64,000 nt of DNA from Burkholderiales bacterium. GTDB taxonomy: Bacteria > Pseudomonadota > Gammaproteobacteria > Burkholderiales > Burkholderiaceae_C. The notes beneath the pieces were generated by a model. It made no database searches and was not told where the DNA came from. It saw only the letters and a list, made by a program, of their open reading frames with translations. Every line of letters begins with the position of its first letter. Within the stretch, counting starts at the first letter, position 1. Where the stretch lies: positions 124,001 through 188,000 of the forward strand of contig JADJDV010000007.1 in assembly GCA_016702555.1 (NCBI GenBank). Direction: 5' to 3'. This document shows positions 32,839 through 40,527 of this stretch, in pieces. Position numbers and translations under genes: made by a program.

Positions 32839-34761
32839 ATGCCCGGCTTTGATCCGCACCAGCTGCACCACAGCCCCTACAAGAACAAGATCGTCACCGC
32901 CGCCGAGGCGGTACAGCTGATCCACGATGGCGACACCGTGGCCACCGGCGGCTTCGTCGGCATCGGCTTTGCCGAAGGTGTGGCGGTGGCGCTGGAAGAG
33001 CGCTTTGTCGCCTCGCAGCACCCGCGCGATCTCACCCTGGTCTATGCGGGCGGGCAGGGCGACGGCAAGGCGCGCGGGCTCAACCACTTCGGCCACGCGG
33101 GGCTGCTGAAGCGCGTCATCGGTGGTCACTGGGGCCTGGTGCCCAAGGTGCAGAAGCTGGCGGTGGACAACCTGATCGAGGCCTGGAACCTGCCGCAGGG
33201 CGTGATCACCCACCTGTTCCGCGACATCGCCGCCGGCAAGCCCGGCACACTGACGCGCGTGGGGCTGGATACGTTTGTTGACCCGCGCCACGGCGGCGGC
33301 AAGCTGAACGCGCGCACCACCGAGGATCTGGTGCAGCTGCTGAAGATCGGCGAGCAGGACTACCTGCTCTACAAGGCCTTCCCGATCCAGGTCGGCATCG
33401 TCCGCGCCACCACGGCCGACCCCGATGGCAACCTGACCATGGAGCGCGAGGCGCTGACGCTGGAGGCGCTGGCCATCGCCATGGCGGCGCGCAATTCGGG
33501 CGGCGTGGTGATCGCGCAGGTCGAGCGCCTGGCCGAGCGCGGCAGCCTGCACCCGCGCCAGGTCAAGGTGCCGGGCGTGCTGGTCGATGCCGTGGTGGTG
33601 GCGCAGGACCCGGCGCACCACCAGCAGACCTTTGCCGAGCCCTACAACCCGGCCTTCGCGGCCGAGATCCGCGTGCCCATCGACCGGCTGCCGCCCATGG
33701 GCCTGTCCGAGCGCAAGGTGATCGCCCGCCGCGCGGCGCTGGAACTGCGCCCGCACCAGGTGGTCAACCTGGGCATCGGCATGCCCGAAGGCGTGGCCAG
33801 CGTGGCGGCCGAGGAGCAGATCATTGACCTGCTGACGCTGACGGCCGAGCCCGGCGTGGTCGGTGGTCTGCCGGCCGGCGGGCTGAACTTCGGCGCCGCG
33901 GTGAACCCACAGGCCATCATCGACCAGCCCTACCAGTTCGACTTCTACGACGGTGGTGGGCTCGACATCGCCGTGCTGGGGCTGGCGCAGGCCGACCAGC
34001 ACGGCAACCTGAACGTCAGCAAGTTCGGCCCACGGCTGGCGGGCGCGGGCGGCTTCATCAACATCAGCCAGAACGCGCGCACCGTGGTGTTCGTCGGTAC
34101 CTTCACCGCCGGACAGCTGGAGGTGCGCTTCGAGCGTGGCCGCCTGGTGATCGCGCGCGAGGGTGGCGCGCGCAAGTTCGTGCGCGAGGTCGAGCACCGC
34201 ACCTTCAGTGGCGCCGAGGCCGTGCGGCGCGGCCAGCGCGTGCGGTACGTGACCGAGCGCGCGGTGTTCCGCCTGGTGCCGCGCGACGACGGCGCGGGCG
34301 GCGAGCTGGAGCTGTTCGAAATCGCGCCCGGCATCGACCTGAAGCAGGACGTGCTGGCGCACATGGCGTTCCGGCCGCGCATTGCGGCCGATCTGAAGAC
34401 CATGGATGAGCGCCTGTTCCAGCCCGAGCACCTCAGCCTGCGCAGCGCGCTGCTGGAGCGCCCGCTGGGCGAGCGCATGCACCTGGACCGGTCCGCGCGC
34501 GTGCTGCACATCGACTTCTCGGGCCTGCAGGTCAACTCGTCGGCCACCATCCTGGCCATCGACGCGGCCGTGCGCGCGCTGCTGGAACCCTTCGGCGAGC
34601 GCGTCGACACGGTGGTCAACTACGACCACTTCGGCATCGTGCCCGAGCTGGTCGAGCCCTACGCCGCCATGGTGCGCCAGCTCAGCGCCGACCTGTACAA
34701 GCGCGTCACGCGCTACGGCACCACCGGCTTCATCAAGTCGCGCTTCAAGAGCGCGCCCTGA
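32839..34761 (+). CDS. Fused family I CoA-transferase (acetate/3-ketoacid or propionate type)
   Basis: A single 640-residue chain joining the alpha and beta halves of a family I CoA-transferase, as in YdiF and propionate CoA-transferase. The N-terminal half has the DGDTVATGGFVGIG coenzyme segment. The C-terminal half has the GIGMPEGVA loop and the catalytic Glu in the TAEPGVVGG segment (about residue 344). It moves CoA between short acyl groups such as acetate, propionate or acetoacetate. The ATG at 32839 follows GAGGAG. The tail beyond about residue 530 is the family-typical extension. A LysR regulator gene follows after 21 bases and may control it. Confidence 0.87.
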   Translation: MPGFDPHQLHHSPYKNKIVTAAEAVQLIHDGDTVATGGFVGIGFAEGVAVALEERFVASQHPRDLTLVYAGGQGDGKARGLNHFGHAGLLKRVIGGHWGLVPKVQKLAVDNLIEAWNLPQGVITHLFRDIAAGKPGTLTRVGLDTFVDPRHGGGKLNARTTEDLVQLLKIGEQDYLLYKAFPIQVGIVRATTADPDGNLTMEREALTLEALAIAMAARNSGGVVIAQVERLAERGSLHPRQVKVPGVLVDAVVVAQDPAHHQQTFAEPYNPAFAAEIRVPIDRLPPMGLSERKVIARRAALELRPHQVVNLGIGMPEGVASVAAEEQIIDLLTLTAEPGVVGGLPAGGLNFGAAVNPQAIIDQPYQFDFYDGGGLDIAVLGLAQADQHGNLNVSKFGPRLAGAGGFINISQNARTVVFVGTFTAGQLEVRFERGRLVIAREGGARKFVREVEHRTFSGAEAVRRGQRVRYVTERAVFRLVPRDDGAGGELELFEIAPGIDLKQDVLAHMAFRPRIAADLKTMDERLFQPEHLSLRSALLERPLGERMHLDRSARVLHIDFSGLQVNSSATILAIDAAVRALLEPFGERVDTVVNYDHFGIVPELVEPYAAMVRQLSADLYKRVTRYGTTGFIKSRFKSAP

Positions 34762-34782
34762 GCCTTCGGAGAAGCCGCCGCC

Positions 34783-35694
34783 ATGGACAAGCTCAAGGTC
34801 TTCGAGACCTTCGTCTCGGTGACCACGCGCGGCAGCCTGAGCGCCGCCGCGCGCGCCGAGGGCGTGGCGCCGGCGGTGGTCAGCCGCCGGCTCGACGCGC
34901 TGGAGGAGCACCTGGGCGTGAAGCTGCTGGTGCGCACCACGCGCCGGCTGGCGCTGACGCACGAGGGCGCGGCCTTCCTGGACGACTGCCAGCGCATCCT
35001 GGCCGAGGTGGCGGGCGCCGAGGCCGCCGTGTCGGCCGGCGGCGTGCAGGCCAGCGGCCACCTGCGCCTCACCGCGCCGGCCGGTTTCGGGCGCCGCCAC
35101 GTGGCGCCGCTGGTGCCCGCCTTCCACGCCGCGCACCCGCGCCTGCGCATCTCGCTGAACCTGTCCGACCGCGTGATCGACCTGGCCGGCGAGGGCTACG
35201 ACTGCGCCGTGCGCGTGGGCGACCTGCCCGATTCCGCGCTGGTCAGCGTCCGCCTGGCCGACAACCGGCGCCTGTGCGTGGCCGCGCCGGCCTACCTGCG
35301 CCGGCGCGGCATGCCACGCCATCCGCGTGAGCTGGCGCAGCACGACTGCCTGATGCTGTCGTCCGACGCGTCGCAGACGCGTGGGTGGGCATTCAGCGAG
35401 GGGGGCCAGGTTACGTACCTGCGCCCCGGCGGCCCGCTCGACTGCTCGGACGGCCAGGTGCTGCACGACTGGTGCCTGGCCGGGCACGGCATTGCCTGGC
35501 GCTCGACCTGGGAGGTCGAATCCGAGATCGCCGCTGGCCGGCTGGTGCCGGTGCTGGAGGGCTTTGCCGCGCCGCCCAACGGCATCTACGCCATCCTGCC
35601 GCACCCCACGCGCCACGCGCCGCTGCGCGTGCGGCTGTGGGTCGAGCACCTGAAAGAACGCTACGCCGACCCGGGCTTCTGGCGTCGCGGGTAG
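34783..35694 (+). CDS. LysR-family transcriptional regulator
   Basis: Regulator of 303 residues. The N-terminal winged helix-turn-helix shows the LysR pattern (FVSVTTRGSLSAAARAEGVA, about 11-30, then VSRRLDALEEHLGVKLLVRTT-type sequence). A periplasmic-binding-protein-like effector domain follows. It belongs to the CrgA/PerR-like group by its ASGHLRLTAP segment. It is transcribed with the CoA-transferase upstream rather than divergently, which is unusual for self-regulated LysR pairs, so its target is uncertain. Confidence 0.88.
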   Translation: MDKLKVFETFVSVTTRGSLSAAARAEGVAPAVVSRRLDALEEHLGVKLLVRTTRRLALTHEGAAFLDDCQRILAEVAGAEAAVSAGGVQASGHLRLTAPAGFGRRHVAPLVPAFHAAHPRLRISLNLSDRVIDLAGEGYDCAVRVGDLPDSALVSVRLADNRRLCVAAPAYLRRRGMPRHPRELAQHDCLMLSSDASQTRGWAFSEGGQVTYLRPGGPLDCSDGQVLHDWCLAGHGIAWRSTWEVESEIAAGRLVPVLEGFAAPPNGIYAILPHPTRHAPLRVRLWVEHLKERYADPGFWRRG

Positions 35695-35703
35695 CATCCG
35701 GCC

Positions 35704-36153
35704 ATGCTCGAAGCCCTGCTCGCCTTTGCCCACATCAGCGCCTTCATCGGCTGGATCGTCTTTGCCACCGCGCAGTCGGCGCTGTGCCGCGCCACCTGGT
35801 TCAACGCCGCCGCCGTGCCGCGCATGGTGCGGCTCGACAACATCCTGTGGATCGCCACCGCCGCCGTGCTGCTGACCGCGCTGGCGCGCATTTATTTGGG
35901 CGCCAAAGGCAGTGCCTGGTACTGGGGCAATCCGCTGCTGCACCTCAAGCTGACGCTGTTCCTGGTCGCCGTGCTGCTGCAGATCGGCCCGACGCGCCAG
36001 TACCGGCGCTGGCAGGCCGCGTTCCACACCAGCGGCAAATTGCCGTCGGAGACCGAACTCACCGGCGCGCGCCGGCTGATGCTGATCGCCACCCATCTGG
36101 TGGCGGTGATTCCGCTGCCGGCGGTGTTTCTGGCACGCGGCTGGGGCGGCTGA
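35704..36153 (+). CDS. DUF2214-family membrane protein
   Basis: Integral membrane protein of 149 residues with about four hydrophobic segments (roughly 3-22, 48-65, 80-97 and 128-145) and an SGKLPSETE loop. The function of the family is unknown. The gene starts nine bases after the LysR gene. A frameshifted remnant of its last third sits at 37948-38132, evidence that this gene was once part of a duplicated unit. Confidence 0.75.
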   Translation: MLEALLAFAHISAFIGWIVFATAQSALCRATWFNAAAVPRMVRLDNILWIATAAVLLTALARIYLGAKGSAWYWGNPLLHLKLTLFLVAVLLQIGPTRQYRRWQAAFHTSGKLPSETELTGARRLMLIATHLVAVIPLPAVFLARGWGG

Positions 36154-36155
36154 GC

Positions 36156-38132
36156 GTGTGCCTGGCCGGGGGGGCCGCCGTTCCCGGCGCCGCCGCATCG
36201 CAAGCCGTCGGCCTGAGCGGCGCTGGCGCGCTGGCGCTGCTGCTGGCGTTTGGCGGCGCCTGGCTGGCCGCGCTGGGCGGCTTCAGCGTGACGCCGCCGA
36301 TGGACAACATCGAGCAGCTGGTCTGGCTGCACGCGCTGGAATGGGGCTATCACAAGCACCCGCCGCTGCCCACCTGGATCATCGCCGCCGGCGCCGCACT
36401 GGTTGGCCCTGAACCCTGGCTGAGCTACGTGCTGGGCGGCCTGTTCACGCTGGCTTCCATGCTGCTGCTGTGGCATCTGGTGCGCGAACTGCGCGGCGGT
36501 GCCTGGGCCACGCTGGTGTTGCTGGGCGCGCTGTGCATCACTTTCTACAACGGGCGCCTGTACTACTACAACCACAACGTCGTGATGATGCCGTGCGTGG
36601 CGGGCATGGTCTGGCTGCTGTGGCGCGTGACGCGGCGGCCCAGCCTGGCGGTCTGGGCGACCATCGGCGCGCTGGGCGCGCTGGGCATGCTGTCGAAATA
36701 CCAGACGGTGGTGGCGATTGTCTGCGTCGGCCTGTGGTGGCTGCACCTGCGCGGCTGGCGCCATCCGCTGCACCGCCGCGGCCTGGGGCTGGCGGCGGTG
36801 ATCGGCCTGCTCATGCTGGCCCCGCACCTGGCCTGGCTGGCCGCGCACGACTGGGCGCCACTGGCGTACGCGCAGGAAAGCTCGGTCGGCGCCGATCTGG
36901 GCGCCGGCGCACGCGCCAGCCTGGCCGTGCGCTGGAGCGCCGACTGGCTGCTGAGCCGCACGCTGCCGGCCTGGCTGCTGATCGGCGCGGTGCTGATCGC
37001 CTCCCGCGCCGGGCGCCACGATGGCGGCGGGACGCCCCCTGTTGTGGATGCCCCCGCCGATCGGGAGGCCCGCGCCTACCTGCTGCTGTGGGGCTTCGGC
37101 CCGCTGTTGCTGATGCTGGCCCTGGGCCTGGTCTGGGGCGTGGAACTGCAGATGCAGTGGGGCACCGCGTTCATGCTCTGGACGGTGCCGGCCGTGCTCG
37201 AACTGGTGGGCCGAGCCGGCGGGCGCCTGGCGCAGGGGGGCGGGCTGCGCGTGGCGGCGGCGGGTTTCGTCGTCATCCAGCTGTTGATGCTGGCGGAATA
37301 CGTCTTGACCTCCGCCTGGGGGCCAGTGCCGCTGCGTTCTCCGCACTGGCGCAATTTTCCGTCCGACCGGCTGGCCGCGGCCGTGGCCGCACCCGCGCGG
37401 CAGGCGCTGGGCGGCCCGATCGACATCGTGTCCGGCCCGACCAAGGAAGCGGGTGCGCTGGCGCTGCGGCTGCCGGAGCGGCCGCGCGTGCTGATCGACG
37501 GCCGGCTGGACATCAGCCCGTGGATTCGCGCCGACGAACTGGGCGCGGCGCGCATCGTCGAGTTGATGCCGACGCCCAGCTTGCCCGAGGGCGCGCGCTG
37601 GGCGCTGCCGGGCTGGGCGTGGCGCACGGGCCTGCCGGCGCATTCGCAAGTACCGCCGCCGCCACGCGGCAGGCACCGTCCCGCCATGCCGATGGCCGCC
37701 CGCATGTACCGCAGTTCGCTGAAATCGGTCAGGCGCTGGTCGAGGTCTTGGAATCCGATCACGTCATGCATGCGCCGTGGTGGCGTACCGCGCGCGCGAC
37801 CGTTGTGCAGCGCGCTACACTGCGCGCGCTTGAAAACCGTCACGAAAGCTTTCTGGCAGACCAGCGACCCTGTGGCGATGCTGTCGCCCGCCGCGCTTTT
37901 GCGACGGCTGCTCGCACCGATTTTTCTGCTGCTTGTGGCTGCCCGCGCTCGTCGTGCTGCAGCAAATTGGCGCAACGCGCCAGTACCGGTGCTGGCGGGC
38001 CGCGTTTCACGTCAGCGGCAAATTGCCGTCCGAGAGACCGAACTCGTTGGCGCGCGCTGGCTGATGCCGATCGCCATTCACCTGGTGGCGGCGCTTCCGC
38101 TGCTGGTGGTGCTTCTGGTGCACGGCTGGTGA
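36156..38132 (+). CDS. GT39/ArnT-like glycosyltransferase with chimeric C-terminal tail (copy a)
   Basis: Multi-pass membrane glycosyltransferase that should use a polyprenyl-linked sugar. The first about 495 residues match the next gene: the PPMDNIEQLVWLHALEWGY loop after the first helix (catalytic Asp region), KHPPLPTW, the SKYQ segment and the LPERPRVLIDGRLDISPW block near the end. The homologous part stops at about 37640. The frame then continues for some 160 residues through remnants of a ChbG gene, a third glycosyltransferase and a DUF2214 gene. The last 30 or so native residues are therefore lost. The start is taken as the GTG at 36156, three bases after the DUF2214 stop. Whether the enzyme is still active is open. 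Confidence 0.72.
   Translation: MCLAGGAAVPGAAASQAVGLSGAGALALLLAFGGAWLAALGGFSVTPPMDNIEQLVWLHALEWGYHKHPPLPTWIIAAGAALVGPEPWLSYVLGGLFTLASMLLLWHLVRELRGGAWATLVLLGALCITFYNGRLYYYNHNVVMMPCVAGMVWLLWRVTRRPSLAVWATIGALGALGMLSKYQTVVAIVCVGLWWLHLRGWRHPLHRRGLGLAAVIGLLMLAPHLAWLAAHDWAPLAYAQESSVGADLGAGARASLAVRWSADWLLSRTLPAWLLIGAVLIASRAGRHDGGGTPPVVDAPADREARAYLLLWGFGPLLLMLALGLVWGVELQMQWGTAFMLWTVPAVLELVGRAGGRLAQGGGLRVAAAGFVVIQLLMLAEYVLTSAWGPVPLRSPHWRNFPSDRLAAAVAAPARQALGGPIDIVSGPTKEAGALALRLPERPRVLIDGRLDISPWIRADELGAARIVELMPTPSLPEGARWALPGWAWRTGLPAHSQVPPPPRGRHRPAMPMAARMYRSSLKSVRRWSRSWNPITSCMRRGGVPRARPLCSALHCARLKTVTKAFWQTSDPVAMLSPAALLRRLLAPIFLLLVAARARRAAANWRNAPVPVLAGRVSRQRQIAVRETELVGARWLMPIAIHLVAALPLLVVLLVHGW
37691..37795 (+). 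pseudogene. Remnant of ChbG/YdjC-type gene
   Basis: In a frame other than the surrounding open frame this reads DGRPHVPQFAEIGQALVEVL, which matches the metal-site segment DGHQHVQQFAGIRQALVEVL of the intact gene at 39694-40527. The first His of the metal motif is changed to Arg. Only about 35 codons remain. Confidence 0.8.
37804..37937 (+). pseudogene. Remnant of the 5' end of a third GT39 gene
   Basis: The stretch around TACACTGCGCGCGCTTGA and the following codons match the junction at 40497-40636, where the ChbG gene ends and the third glycosyltransferase begins. It includes the same TTG start position and the LLAPIFLLLV counterpart of LLAPVVLLLV. The copy breaks off after about 45 codons. 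Confidence 0.8.
37948..38132 (+). pseudogene. Remnant of DUF2214 gene, frameshifted
   Basis: Matches the last 60 codons of the intact gene at 35704-36153, including the QYRxWxAAFHxSGKLPSE region and the end VLLVHGW. Two extra bases (GAGA for GA) shift the frame in the middle. Its stop codon overlaps the start of the next glycosyltransferase, as expected if DUF2214 once preceded it. Confidence 0.85.
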
Positions 38133-39697
38133 TGTCTGATCCACGCTTATCCAAGACGCCTGACGGACGTGCTGCGGCATGGGTTGCAGGCGCGCTGATG
38201 TTGTTCGCCATTGCCTGGCTGGCGTTGCTGGCACTGGCAGAACGCACGCCACCCATTGATAACGTCGAGCAATGGGTGTGGTCGCACGGCCTCGCCTGGG
38301 GCTACTACAAGCACCCACCGCTGCCGACCTGGATAGCTGCCGGTGTGCAAGTGGTCCTGGGCCGGACTCCGATCGTGATCAATGTGCTCGGGGCCCTGTG
38401 TGCCATCACGACTTTCGTGATGTTCTGGCACTTGCTGCGTCAGCTATACGGTCGGGCCTTTGCATTGCTGGCGTTGCTGGCCGTGTTGTGTCTGACGTAT
38501 TCGACGCAGAGACTGCATTACTTCAACCACAACACTGTCCTGATGCCGCTGACCGCAGCCATTGCGCTGCTGCTGTGGCGTGCGACGAACCGACCTTGGC
38601 GCTGGACTTGGGCTGTGATCGGCTTGCTCATCGGTACCGGCTTGCTTGCCAAGTACCAAATGGCGTTGGTCGCCGCGTGTGTCGGTCTATGGTGGCTGCG
38701 CCTCGAAGGGTGGCGTGACGCCGAGCACCGTGTTGGCGCACTGTGGTGCGTGCTGGCGGCGCTTGCAGTCTTCTCGCCGCATTTGTGGTGGCTGGTGGTA
38801 TCGGACTGGGCTCCGTTGAACTCTGCGCGCCAAAGCTCGTTGGGTGCAGCACTACCTTGGCGTGCGCGACCCGGCCACGTCCTGCACTGGCTGCTGGACT
38901 GGTTCGGCAACCGGCTGCTGCCAGCGTGGATATTTTTGGCGCTGGCCGCATGGGTACTTGCCCATCGGCTTCCCGCGCCCGGCACGCAGGGTGCCGGGAA
39001 CATTGCTGCAACGGTGACACCAGTCCGCACGGCACGCCAGTTTCTCATGCTGTGGGGGTTGGTTCCGCCCTTGCTGATGGCGGGGTTGGGCCTGGCGGCT
39101 GGAGTTCAGCTGCAGTTCAAATGGAGCACGAGCTTTGCACTGTGGACGGTGCCGGCCATCATGGCCTGCCTGCCGCTTGGTAGCTGGATCACGCGGACGC
39201 GCGAGTTGCCGCGCTCCATCTGGATTGGATTTTTCATCCTGCAGTTGCTGCTCGCCGTTTGGCTGGGCGTCTCTGCGTACCGTGGCATGGGGATGGTGTC
39301 GACGGCGACGTTGCCGAACTGGAGTCAGCGCGACTTCAAGTCGGTGGCGCGGGTCGTGGATGAGCAAGCGCGCGCCTCACTTGATGGCCCTGTGCAGGTG
39401 ATCTGTGGTCCCTATGGGGTGTCCGGCGCGATCGCTCAGCACCTGCCGCAATCGCCGCAGGTACTGATTGATGGGAGCTTGGACAAGAGCCCCTGGCTGT
39501 CCGCTGAAAGCCTGCGCGGAGCGCGAGCGGTTCATGTCGCGCCGGCCTGCGAGTTGCCTGAGGGTGCTTTCTGGATCATGCCCGGCTGGATCGGATGGAC
39601 TGGATATGGCATCGAATCACCAGGCTTTTCCCCAGCACTTGATTTGTGGCGCGAGGCCGTGGCGCACGGTGGCTATTCGCGCGTGCAGTGCCCATGA
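38132..39697 (+). CDS. GT39/ArnT-like glycosyltransferase (copy b)
   Basis: Paralogue of the preceding glycosyltransferase, 521 residues, about 10-12 membrane helices. It keeps the DNVEQWVWSHGLAWGY loop, YKHPPLPTW and the C-terminal LPEGAFWIMPGW region that copy a has lost. It should move a sugar or similar group from a polyprenyl carrier in the outer leaflet of the inner membrane. The start ATG overlaps the stop of the DUF2214 remnant. Codon use is visibly less GC-biased (many TTG, GTT and ATT codons) than in copy a, so this copy may have been exchanged with a foreign allele. The stop overlaps the ChbG-type start in an ATGA. Confidence 0.83.
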   Translation: MSDPRLSKTPDGRAAAWVAGALMLFAIAWLALLALAERTPPIDNVEQWVWSHGLAWGYYKHPPLPTWIAAGVQVVLGRTPIVINVLGALCAITTFVMFWHLLRQLYGRAFALLALLAVLCLTYSTQRLHYFNHNTVLMPLTAAIALLLWRATNRPWRWTWAVIGLLIGTGLLAKYQMALVAACVGLWWLRLEGWRDAEHRVGALWCVLAALAVFSPHLWWLVVSDWAPLNSARQSSLGAALPWRARPGHVLHWLLDWFGNRLLPAWIFLALAAWVLAHRLPAPGTQGAGNIAATVTPVRTARQFLMLWGLVPPLLMAGLGLAAGVQLQFKWSTSFALWTVPAIMACLPLGSWITRTRELPRSIWIGFFILQLLLAVWLGVSAYRGMGMVSTATLPNWSQRDFKSVARVVDEQARASLDGPVQVICGPYGVSGAIAQHLPQSPQVLIDGSLDKSPWLSAESLRGARAVHVAPACELPEGAFWIMPGWIGWTGYGIESPGFSPALDLWREAVAHGGYSRVQCP

Positions 39698-40527
39698 ACA
39701 CCCCAGTCAAGCCATTGGTGCTGTGCGCCGACGACTACGCCGAGCGCGCCGGCATTACGCGGGCGGTGCTCGATCTGGCCCGGCGCGGCCGCCTCGGCGC
39801 CACCAGCGCCATGGTGCTGTCGCCGCGCTGGCGCGAGGACGCGGCGCCGCTGCGCGAGTGGCGCGGCCGCATCGACGTCGGCCTGCACCTGGACTGGACC
39901 AGCCGGTTTGCTGTCGGCGCCGGCCACGGCCTGCAGCTGGGCGCGGCGATGCGGCGCGCGTGGCTGCGCGGCTTCGATCAAGCCGACGCGCGTGTCGTCA
40001 TCGAGCGGCAGCTGGACGCGTTCGAGGCGGCCTGGCAGGCGCCGCCCGACCACGTCGATGGCCACCAGCACGTGCAGCAGTTTGCCGGCATCCGCCAGGC
40101 GCTGGTCGAGGTGCTGGCGCGCCGCTACGGCGCGCGGGCGCCGTGGCTGCGCATTTCGCGCGCACCCGCCGACCAGCGCGATGTCAAGAGCCGCGTGATC
40201 GCAGGAATGGGCGCGGCGGCGCTGGAGCGCGCGGCCCGCGCGGCCGGCCTGCCCTGTGCGCCGGGCCTGTCGGGCATCTACGACTTCAGTGGCGATGCCG
40301 CCGGCTACGTGGCGCGCATGGCGCGCTGGCTGTCCACGTCGCCCGCCGGCACGGTGCTGATGTGCCACCCGGCGCTGGACGATGCGCAGCCAGCGGACGA
40401 CGATCCGATCGCGGTGGCGCGCGCCTGGGAATACGCCCATCTGGCCAGTCCGGCTTTTGCTGAGCAGTGCGCTTCAGCCGGCGTTCAGCTTAAGCGCGGC
40501 AGCGCGCTCTACACTGCGCGCGCTTGA
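39694..40527 (+). CDS. ChbG/YdjC-family carbohydrate deacetylase
   Basis: Protein of 277 residues of the YdjC/ChbG/HpnK group, TIM-barrel-like metal enzymes that remove acetyl groups from sugars or hopanoid precursors. Metal-site segments are CADDYAE (about 10-16), GLHLDW (about 66) and VDGHQHVQQF (about 121-130). It lies between two membrane glycosyltransferases and is translationally coupled to both, so it probably acts on the same lipid-linked glycan. A degraded fragment of a sister gene is present at 37691. Confidence 0.83.
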   Translation: MNTPVKPLVLCADDYAERAGITRAVLDLARRGRLGATSAMVLSPRWREDAAPLREWRGRIDVGLHLDWTSRFAVGAGHGLQLGAAMRRAWLRGFDQADARVVIERQLDAFEAAWQAPPDHVDGHQHVQQFAGIRQALVEVLARRYGARAPWLRISRAPADQRDVKSRVIAGMGAAALERAARAAGLPCAPGLSGIYDFSGDAAGYVARMARWLSTSPAGTVLMCHPALDDAQPADDDPIAVARAWEYAHLASPAFAEQCASAGVQLKRGSALYTARA

